From: JBKPFU01 sp046728975
GTDB taxonomy: Bacteria; Actinomycetota; Thermoleophilia; Gaiellales; Gaiellaceae
Assembly: GCA_046728975.1 (NCBI GenBank)
Contig: JBKPFU010000114.1
Coordinates: forward strand, 1 to 7,070
Reading direction: 5' to 3'
DNA length: 7,070 nt
Positions 1 through 5,273 of the stretch are shown here, piece after piece; position 1 is the stretch's first letter, and each line of letters starts with the position of its first letter. The notes beneath the pieces are model-generated. The model worked only from the letters and a program-made list of their open reading frames with translations. It made no database searches and was not told the origin of the DNA. The position numbers and the translations under genes are program-made.

Positions 1-873
1 AGGCCGAAAGAGCCGGACCCGGCCTATTCGATGGCGCCGGTCGAGCAGCGCCTGCGCGAGCTGTTCGACGGCGAGCTCACGGTGCTGGAGAACACGCGCT
101 TCAACCCCGGCGAGACGAAGAACGACCCCGCGTTCGCGCGCGAGCTGGCCGAAGGGCAGGACCTGTTCATCCAGGACGCGTTCGGGTCGGTCCACCGCGC
201 CCACGCCTCGACCGTTGGGGTGGCCAAGCTGCTGCCGGCGTATGCCGGCCTGCTGCTCGAGCGGGAGCTCGAGGAGCTGGGGAAACTGCTCGGCGACGTC
301 GACCGGCCGTTCGTCCTCGTCTCGGGCGGCGCCAAAGTGGAGGACAAGCTCGGCGTCCTACGCAACCTCGGCGGCAAGGCCGACACGGTCTTGATCGGCG
401 GCAAGATGGCCGAGGAGCTCCGAGACGAGAACCCGCTCCAGTTCGAGGTTGTCTTGCCGAGAGACGTGGTCGGCGCCTCCGAGTTCGCCGAGGACGCCGA
501 GAGCGGCGTCTATCCGTTCGACGGACTGCCCAACGGGTGGCTCGGGCTCGACATCGGGCCCGAGACCCGGCGGCGGTTCGGCGACGAGATCGCGGCCGCG
601 AAGACGATCTTCTGGAACGGCCCGATGGGCGTGTTCGAGTGGCCGCCCTTCGCCGAGGGCACGAAGGCGGTGGCGGAAGCGGTCGCGTCTGCGAACGCAT
701 TCTCTGTCGTGGGGGGCGCCGACTCGATCCGTGCGCTGAACGAGCTCGGCCTGACGGAGCAGGTTTCATGGGCCTCGACAGGCGGAGGCGCGGCGCTCGA
801 GCTCCTCGAGGGCAAGGAGCTACCGGGCGTGGCCGTCATCCCGGCGGATGACCGGTCGACACGCGGAGTGTGA
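1..873 (+). CDS. pgk: Phosphoglycerate kinase, 3' part (5' end outside window)
   Basis: Cytosolic glycolytic/gluconeogenic enzyme that transfers phosphate between 1,3-bisphosphoglycerate and ADP. The frame is open from base 1 and starts with RPKEPDPAYS, matching the GRPKG region near residue 60 of the family, so roughly 60 N-terminal residues lie upstream; the ATG at 31 is internal. Seen in order: LENTRFNPGE, the DAFGSVHRAHAST substrate-side motif, GGAKVEDK (325-348, nucleotide-site lysines), WNGPMGVFE (613-639), and STGGGAALELLEGKELPGV near the end. Two oddities: the segment between GGKMA and LPRDVV (412-453) is about 25 residues shorter than in Bacillus PGK, and the glycine motifs usually GGGMA and GGGDS read GGKMA and GGADS. 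The catalytic framework otherwise looks intact. The stop lies 6 bp from the stop of the opposite-strand gene. The family call is secure; the functional effect of the changes is unknown. Confidence 0.97.
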   Translation, partial: RPKEPDPAYSMAPVEQRLRELFDGELTVLENTRFNPGETKNDPAFARELAEGQDLFIQDAFGSVHRAHASTVGVAKLLPAYAGLLLERELEELGKLLGDVDRPFVLVSGGAKVEDKLGVLRNLGGKADTVLIGGKMAEELRDENPLQFEVVLPRDVVGASEFAEDAESGVYPFDGLPNGWLGLDIGPETRRRFGDEIAAAKTIFWNGPMGVFEWPPFAEGTKAVAEAVASANAFSVVGGADSIRALNELGLTEQVSWASTGGGAALELLEGKELPGVAVIPADDRSTRGV

Positions 874-879
874 ACGGCG

Positions 880-2382
880 CTACGGCTTCGTAGGCAGCCA
901 GTCGTCCTCGAGCTCGCCGCCGTGGGCGATGTACTCGACGAGCATGCGGTCCGTCAACCACTCGACGGGCGCCCGGTCGTCGGTCAGCGGCCGCTCGGTT
1001 TCGCCGGCCGGCGCAAGCTCGCGCAGGAACAGCGACCGCAACGGCCGTAGCGCCGGCGCCAGCCGGCCGAGCGTCAGCGGCCGGTCCGAGGCGAGCACCA
1101 TCTCGTTGAAGCGGAGGAGGGGCCACCGCCAGACACGGGGGAACTCGGCCGCGAGCGTGCTCGAGATCGCATCGCCCAGCCGGTCGTCTCCCGGCACGCG
1201 CGCAACGTTCAGGGCGACGATCCCGCCCGGCCGCAGGTGGTCGCGCACGAGCCGGAAGAACTCGCGCGTCGCCAGGTAGAAGGGGATGTACGGCTGGCGG
1301 TAGACGTCGACGACGATCAGGTCGTAGCGACGGTCCGTGAGCGCGAGGTACGGCCTCGCGTCGTTGGTGATGACGTGCAGCCTCGGGTTGTCGCCGAGGC
1401 CGAGCCAGCGGCGCGAGAGCTTGGTCACCACCGGGTCAAGCTCCACGCCGTCGATCTCCGCGTGTGGGTAGAAGCGGCCATACGCGCGCGCCATCGTCCC
1501 GCCGGCGTTGCCGAGCACGAGCACGCTGCGAACGGGCCGGTCTAGAAGCGCGGGGAGGACGAGGAACCCGTCCCAGTAGCCGCCGGTCAGCACCGTGTCG
1601 CGCCGCCAGACCGAGTGGACGGCGACGCCCTCGTTCAGCTCGAGCGCGCGGGAGCTGTCGGAGCGCTCGACGATCTGCACGTACTGGTACGCCGACTCCG
1701 CCTCGTCGAGCAACCCGGCGCTCGCCTTCGTCGCGCCGGGCGGGACGAACAGGAGGGCGGCACCCACCGCGGTCGCGAGCTGCCACCGGCGGCCCAGCAG
1801 CAACGCCGCCGACAACCCGAGCAGCGCGGCTGAAGAGATCATCGTCCGCTGTGTCCCTATGAGCGGAATGAAGACGAGCGCCGACAGGAACGTCCCGAGG
1901 ATCGAGCCGGCGGTTGACAGCGCGTAGAGGCGGCCGGCGACCGTGCCCGCCTGGGAAACGTCGGTCAGGGCGAGCCGTACGCCGAACGGCGAGACCATCC
2001 CGAGCAGGGTCACGGGAATCGCGAAGAGGGCAAGCGCGGCGAAGAACGACCCGACGACCACGCCCGCGGATACCGCGTCCAGCCCGTAGACCGCCTGGTC
2101 GAGGATCGGCCGCGCGACGAACGGCGTCGCTGCGATCGCGGCGGCCGCGACCAGGATCAGCCGCCCGAGTAGCCGCGGCTCGGGGTGCCGGTCGGCTACC
2201 CGGCCGCCGAGCCAGTAGCCGACGGACAGGTAGATGAGGATGAAGCCGATGATGTTCGCCCAGACGACGGTCGAGGAGCCGAAATACGGAGCGAGCAGCC
2301 GCGATGCGGCGATCTCGGTCGCAAGCGTGGCAGCGCCGGCACTGAAGACGACTATTCCGAGCCGTGCAGGGCCGACGAGCAC
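880..2382 (-). CDS. Fused membrane transporter-like / spermidine-synthase-fold protein
   Basis: A 500-residue protein of the group usually annotated 'fused MFS/spermidine synthase'. About seven hydrophobic segments fill residues 8-215 (first one around LGIVVFSAGAATLATE, followed by SRLLAPYFG, typical of this family). A Rossmann methyltransferase-like half follows: VLVLGNAGG (287-295, nucleotide loop), VELDP (313-317), NDARPYL (340-346) and YDLIVVDVYRQPYIPFYL (353-370). In true spermidine synthases the last strand ends in a DSTDP-type motif with the catalytic aspartate; here it reads DVYRQP, so polyamine synthesis is doubtful and the substrate is unknown. The GTG at 2382 is chosen because it is the only usual start codon (ATG/GTG/TTG) just ahead of the first membrane segment; the open frame continues to 2718 only as antisense of tpiA. 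No clear Shine-Dalgarno precedes it. The gene runs against pgk, tpiA and gpmI and fills the space between pgk and tpiA. Family call good, function unassigned. Confidence 0.85.
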   Translation of the reverse strand: MLVGPARLGIVVFSAGAATLATEIAASRLLAPYFGSSTVVWANIIGFILIYLSVGYWLGGRVADRHPEPRLLGRLILVAAAAIAATPFVARPILDQAVYGLDAVSAGVVVGSFFAALALFAIPVTLLGMVSPFGVRLALTDVSQAGTVAGRLYALSTAGSILGTFLSALVFIPLIGTQRTMISSAALLGLSAALLLGRRWQLATAVGAALLFVPPGATKASAGLLDEAESAYQYVQIVERSDSSRALELNEGVAVHSVWRRDTVLTGGYWDGFLVLPALLDRPVRSVLVLGNAGGTMARAYGRFYPHAEIDGVELDPVVTKLSRRWLGLGDNPRLHVITNDARPYLALTDRRYDLIVVDVYRQPYIPFYLATREFFRLVRDHLRPGGIVALNVARVPGDDRLGDAISSTLAAEFPRVWRWPLLRFNEMVLASDRPLTLGRLAPALRPLRSLFLRELAPAGETERPLTDDRAPVEWLTDRMLVEYIAHGGELEDDWLPTKP

Positions 2383-2391
2383 CCCCGTAAG
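2383..2391. other. 9-bp gap between divergent start codons
   Basis: Only CCCCGTAAG separates the minus-strand GTG (2380-2382) from the tpiA ATG (2392-2394). Neither side has a recognisable Shine-Dalgarno within 15 bases, and no convincing -10/-35 pair fits in the gap. Each gene's promoter must therefore lie inside the other's coding sequence, or tpiA must be served by read-through from pgk. Confidence 0.6.
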
Positions 2392-3087
2392 ATGCCGCGT
2401 CGCGTGCCGCTGATCGCAGCGAACTGGAAGATGTACAAGGGACCGGGGGAGACGCGCGCGTTCTGCGAAGCCTTCGAGCCGCCGGAGGGTGTGGACGCAG
2501 TGATCTGCCCTCCGTTCGGATCGCTCGGCACCGGCGTTGCCAGTGGGCTCACGATCTTCGCGCAGAACGTCCACTGGGTCGACGAGGGCGCCTTCACCGG
2601 CGAGGTGTCGAGCAAGATCCTGCTCGAGCTGGGCGTCGCCGGGGCGATCGTCGGCCACTCGGAGCGGCGCCAGTACTTCGGCGAGACCGACGAGACCGTC
2701 GGGATGCGCGCGCAGCACGCGCTCGACGCAGGTCTGCGTGTGATCGCGTGCGTCGGCGAGCTGGAGCAGGAGCGCGAGCGCGGCGAGACCGAGGAGGTGC
2801 TGCGGCGCCAGGTGGCCGCACTCTCACGGCACGACAACCTCGTCATCGCTTACGAGCCCGTCTGGGCGATCGGGACCGGCAAGACGGCGACGCCGGAGCT
2901 CGCCCAGGAGGCGCACGCGTTCATCAAGACGCTGCTCGACGCACCGGTCCTCTACGGCGGCTCGGTCAAGCCGGAGAACGCGGCCGAGCTGCTCGCGCAG
3001 CCGGACGTGGACGGGGCGCTCGTTGGCGGCGCCTCGCTCGAGGTCGACTCCTTCACGGCGATTTGCCAGGCAGCACTGACCTCGTAG
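2392..3087 (+). CDS. tpiA: Triosephosphate isomerase
   Basis: Interconverts dihydroxyacetone phosphate and glyceraldehyde 3-phosphate in the cytosol as a TIM barrel. Of 231 residues, N11 and K13 (AANWKM), catalytic H89 (VGHSERR), catalytic E155 with hinged loop 6 (YEPVWAIGTGKTA, 154-166), and the phosphate-binding YGGSVKPENA (188-197) and LVGGASL (210-216) are all present. Length is about 20 below the usual 250: FIKTLLDAPVLYGGS lacks roughly 10 residues normally found before the YGGS strand, and the stretch before AYEP is also short. The ATG at 2392 puts the first strand (VPLIAANWKM) where the family expects it; the open frame upstream of it is antisense to the neighbouring membrane-protein gene. 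No clear ribosome binding site is seen. The 3' end overlaps gpmI, so the two are probably co-transcribed and coupled. Confidence 0.97.
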   Translation: MPRRVPLIAANWKMYKGPGETRAFCEAFEPPEGVDAVICPPFGSLGTGVASGLTIFAQNVHWVDEGAFTGEVSSKILLELGVAGAIVGHSERRQYFGETDETVGMRAQHALDAGLRVIACVGELEQERERGETEEVLRRQVAALSRHDNLVIAYEPVWAIGTGKTATPELAQEAHAFIKTLLDAPVLYGGSVKPENAAELLAQPDVDGALVGGASLEVDSFTAICQAALTS

Positions 3088-4505
3088 CTCTCGTCATCCT
3101 GGACGGCTGGGGCTGCGCCCCGCCGGGACCGGGCAACGCCGTCGAGCTTGCCGACACGCCGGTCTTCGACCGCCTCTGGCGGACGTACCCGCACACGACT
3201 CTGAAGGCCTCCGGCGAGGCTGTCGGCCTGCCGCCCGGACAGATGGGGAACTCCGAAGTCGGCCATCTGACGATCGGCTCCGGACGCGTGCTCTTCCAGG
3301 ACCTGATGCGGGTGAACCGCGCGATCGAGGACGGCTCCTTCTTCGAGAACGAGGCGCTTCGGTCGGCCTTCGAGCGCGGCAATCAGGTGCATCTGCTCGG
3401 GCTCGTCTCCCACGGGGGCGTCCACTCGCACATCGACCATCTCCGCGCCCTGCTCCGGTTCTCCCCGGAGAAGACCTGGATCCACGCCTTCACGGATGGC
3501 CGCGACGTGTCGCCGACATCGGCCGTCAACGACCTGGCCGAGCTCCCGACGGAACGGATCGCCACCGTCTGCGGCCGCTACTACGCGATGGACCGTGACC
3601 AGCGCTGGGAGCGGACGCAGCGCGCGTTCGACGCGATCGTCGCCGGCCAAGGGGAGCACGCGCCGGATCCGATCGCAGCGGTTCGGCGTAGTTACAAGCG
3701 AGGAGTAACAGATGAGTTCATCGAGCCGGTGGTTATCGACGGCCGGCCCCGTCTAGCAGAGGGCGATGTGGCGATCTTCTTCAACTTCCGCCCCGACAGA
3801 GCACGCCAATTAGCGATCAAGCTGATGGACGCGGGGTTCGATCTCACGACCATGACGCGGTACCGAGCGGACTTCGCCTGTCCGGTCGTCTTCGAGGAGC
3901 AAGAAGTGGACGAGACCATGGCGGAGGTCCTCGCGGCGCATGGAGCACGTCAGCTCCACGTCGCGGAGACCGAGAAGTACGCGCATGTGACGTATTTCTT
4001 CAACGGTGGGCGCGAGGAGGAGTTCGCCGGCGAGACGCGGATGCTCGTTCCGTCACCCCGTGACGTCGGCACCTACGACAAGAAGCCCGAGATGTCCGCC
4101 CCTGAGGTCACCCGTCGCTTCTGCGACGAGATCGGCAACGGCTACGCATTCGCCGTCGTCAACTTCGCGAACCCGGACATGGTCGGGCACAGCGGCTCGA
4201 TCCCGGCGGTCGTGAAGGCGGTCGAGACCGTCGACACGTGCCTGGGCGAGGTCGTGGACGCGGTCGAGGCCGCGGGTGGGGTCTCGCTCGTCACCGCCGA
4301 CCACGGAAACGCCGAGCAGATGCTGGAGCCGGACGGCGTCGGCCCGCACACGGCCCATACGTCCAATCCCGTGCCGCTCGTGCTGACCGATACGAGGTTC
4401 GGCCTGCGCGAAGACGGGGAACTCTCTGACTTGATCCCGACGGCGATCGACCTACTCGGTTTTACCCACGCCTCACAAATGACGGGGAAAACGCTGCTCT
4501 CATGA
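3063..4505 (+). CDS. gpmI: 2,3-bisphosphoglycerate-independent phosphoglycerate mutase
   Basis: Di-manganese alkaline-phosphatase-superfamily enzyme converting 3-phosphoglycerate to 2-phosphoglycerate. With the TTG at 3063 the protein is 480 residues. Metal and catalytic residues are all visible: D14 (LDGWG), nucleophile S64 (GQMGNSEVGH), D372/H376 (NPDMVGH), D413/H414 (TADHGN) and H432 (HTAHT). Substrate motifs GGVHSH (118-123), DGRD (145-148), GRYYAMDRD (171-179), NFRPDRA (241-247) and AETEKYAHVT (301-310) are also present. It is about 30 residues shorter than Bacillus GpmI, with losses before the DGRD strand, between DGRD and GRYYAMDRD, and after NFRPDRA. The start is inferred: no ATG or GTG lies near, and TTG is the last usual start codon before the first strand (LVALVILDGWG); it overlaps tpiA by 25 bp. 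SPRDVGTYD carries one residue more than the usual SPKVATYD. Enzyme call secure, start codon less so. Confidence 0.95.
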   Translation: MPGSTDLVALVILDGWGCAPPGPGNAVELADTPVFDRLWRTYPHTTLKASGEAVGLPPGQMGNSEVGHLTIGSGRVLFQDLMRVNRAIEDGSFFENEALRSAFERGNQVHLLGLVSHGGVHSHIDHLRALLRFSPEKTWIHAFTDGRDVSPTSAVNDLAELPTERIATVCGRYYAMDRDQRWERTQRAFDAIVAGQGEHAPDPIAAVRRSYKRGVTDEFIEPVVIDGRPRLAEGDVAIFFNFRPDRARQLAIKLMDAGFDLTTMTRYRADFACPVVFEEQEVDETMAEVLAAHGARQLHVAETEKYAHVTYFFNGGREEEFAGETRMLVPSPRDVGTYDKKPEMSAPEVTRRFCDEIGNGYAFAVVNFANPDMVGHSGSIPAVVKAVETVDTCLGEVVDAVEAAGGVSLVTADHGNAEQMLEPDGVGPHTAHTSNPVPLVLTDTRFGLREDGELSDLIPTAIDLLGFTHASQMTGKTLLS

Positions 4506-4518
4506 GCAAAATCCCGGT

Positions 4519-4524
4519 TACAAT
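4519..4524 (+). promoter_or_regulatory. Candidate -10 box (TACAAT) of the sigma-factor gene
   Basis: TACAAT matches the housekeeping -10 consensus at five of six bases and stands out in this GC-rich sequence, in the 27-bp gap after gpmI. Transcription would start near 4531, giving a leader of only about 2 bases before the TTG at 4533. No good -35 lies 16-18 bp upstream (best is the weak CTCTCA at 4497), so this rests on the -10 alone. Confidence 0.4.
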
Positions 4525-4532
4525 CTCCTGCC

Positions 4533-5105
4533 TTGTCGCTGGCCCAGCCTGATTTTGGCGTCCTGAGGAAGGCGCAACGCGGTGACGAGCGCGCCTTCTC
4601 CCTGATCGTTCGCGCGTACGAAACGCCGGTCTACAACTACGTGCTTCGGCTGGTCGGCGACCGAGCGCTGGCAGAGGACCTCACGCAGGAGGTCTTCATC
4701 CGTGTCTTCCAGGGCCTGCCAAAGTTCTCCCTGCGCTCGAAGTTCACGACCTGGCTCTTTCAGGTGACGAAGAACCGCGTGCTCGACGAGCTCCGCGCGA
4801 GTGAACGGCGGCCGCGGGCGCTGGTCGCGATCGAGGACGTGCCTCCGCTGGAGGTCGTTGATGCTCCGGCCGAGCGGCTCGAGGCGATCGATGCCCTCTG
4901 GCGCGCCGTCGACGATCTGAACACGGACCTGAAGATGGCCCTGCTCCTCCGCGACGTGGTCGGGATGTCGTACAACGAGATCGCCGACTCGCTCAACACG
5001 ACGCTTGCCACGGTCAAATGGCGGATCTTCAAGGCGCGGGAAGAGGTTCAGCTCTCGCTCGGCCGCGAAGGCATTAACTTCGAAGAAACCGCCCAGGCCC
5101 GCTAG
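4533..5105 (+). CDS. ECF-type RNA polymerase sigma factor
   Basis: A 190-residue sigma-70-family regulator of the extracytoplasmic-function group, which directs RNA polymerase to a specific promoter set. Region 2 covers about residues 18-93: AFSLIVRAYETPVYNYVLRL, then LAEDLTQEVFIRVFQGL (2.2, core binding) and FTTWLFQVTKNRVLDELRASERR (2.3/2.4, -10 recognition). An acidic linker follows (100-120), then region 4 (about 123-175) with the helix-turn-helix MSYNEIADSLNTTLATVKWRI. Regions 1 and 3 are absent, as expected. About 14 residues follow region 4. The TTG at 4533 leaves a normal N-terminus; no Shine-Dalgarno is seen, and with the TACAAT box just upstream the mRNA may be nearly leaderless. No anti-sigma gene is next to it on either side: gpmI ends 27 bp upstream and a hairpin region then a convergent kinase lie downstream. 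Its stimulus and regulon cannot be read from the window. Confidence 0.92.
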   Translation: MSLAQPDFGVLRKAQRGDERAFSLIVRAYETPVYNYVLRLVGDRALAEDLTQEVFIRVFQGLPKFSLRSKFTTWLFQVTKNRVLDELRASERRPRALVAIEDVPPLEVVDAPAERLEAIDALWRAVDDLNTDLKMALLLRDVVGMSYNEIADSLNTTLATVKWRIFKAREEVQLSLGREGINFEETAQAR

Positions 5106-5129
5106 CGCCTCTGGGCAGCAACGGCTTCC

Positions 5130-5146
5130 GCCGGGCGAAGCCCGGC
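5130..5146 (+). terminator. GC-rich hairpin after the sigma-factor gene
   Basis: A perfect 7-bp stem GCCGGGC / GCCCGGC with a GAA loop begins 24 bases after the sigma-factor stop. There is no T-run after it, so it would be a weak or non-classical terminator, or a 3'-end stabiliser. The next structure starts 18 bases further on and may act with it. Confidence 0.45.
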
Positions 5147-5164
5147 TGCGCCGCTGCCTGACGC

Positions 5165-5253
5165 CGCTGGCGACAGGATGCGGCGCCGGCGGCGCTTGGC
5201 CGTATTAACTGGATACTGTCCTGCGCGCCGCCGGCTTGCCTCCTTTGCCAGCG
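5165..5253. repeat. Long imperfect palindrome between convergent genes
   Basis: Arms 5165-5195 and 5225-5253 can form 27 pairs: 5165-5173 with 5245-5253 (one G-T), 5175-5178 with 5241-5244, 5182-5184 with 5238-5240, and a perfect 11-bp inner stem GCCGGCGGCGC (5185-5195) with 5225-5235. Small bulges separate the blocks. The 29-nt loop is AT-richer and holds a minor GTAT/ATAC pairing (5202-5205 with 5213-5216). Being palindromic, it could end transcription from both sides. Alternatives are a structured small RNA or a dispersed palindromic repeat. The pairing is seen directly; the role is inferred. Confidence 0.6.
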
Positions 5254-5273
5254 ACGCCCCAGAGACGCTAGGT

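Noticed and set aside
880..893. Small hairpin CTACG-GCTT-CGTAG at the pgk/membrane-protein convergent junction
   Set aside because: A 5-bp stem with no T-run is too weak to call a terminator and overlaps coding sequence.
880..2382. Calling this gene speE
   Set aside because: The catalytic aspartate motif is missing and a membrane half is fused, so a spermidine synthase symbol would mislead.
2185..2391. Upstream open frame that would lengthen triosephosphate isomerase by about 69 residues
   Set aside because: It is antisense to the membrane-protein gene and the TIM family starts at the strand containing AANWKM.
2383..2718. Open minus-strand frame extending the membrane protein by 112 residues upstream of the GTG at 2382
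   Set aside because: It lies wholly antisense to tpiA coding sequence, shows no family similarity to transporter N-termini, and the first membrane segment begins just after the GTG.
3700..3756. GAGGAG followed by ATG at 3712, resembling a new gene start inside gpmI
   Set aside because: The frame ends after 14 codons and the bases are explained by the GpmI residues GVTDEF.
4485..4520. Possible ECF-type self-regulated promoter (GGGAAAAC and CGGTTA)
   Set aside because: The spacing of about 22 bp is too long for ECF promoters, which need about 16-17 bp.
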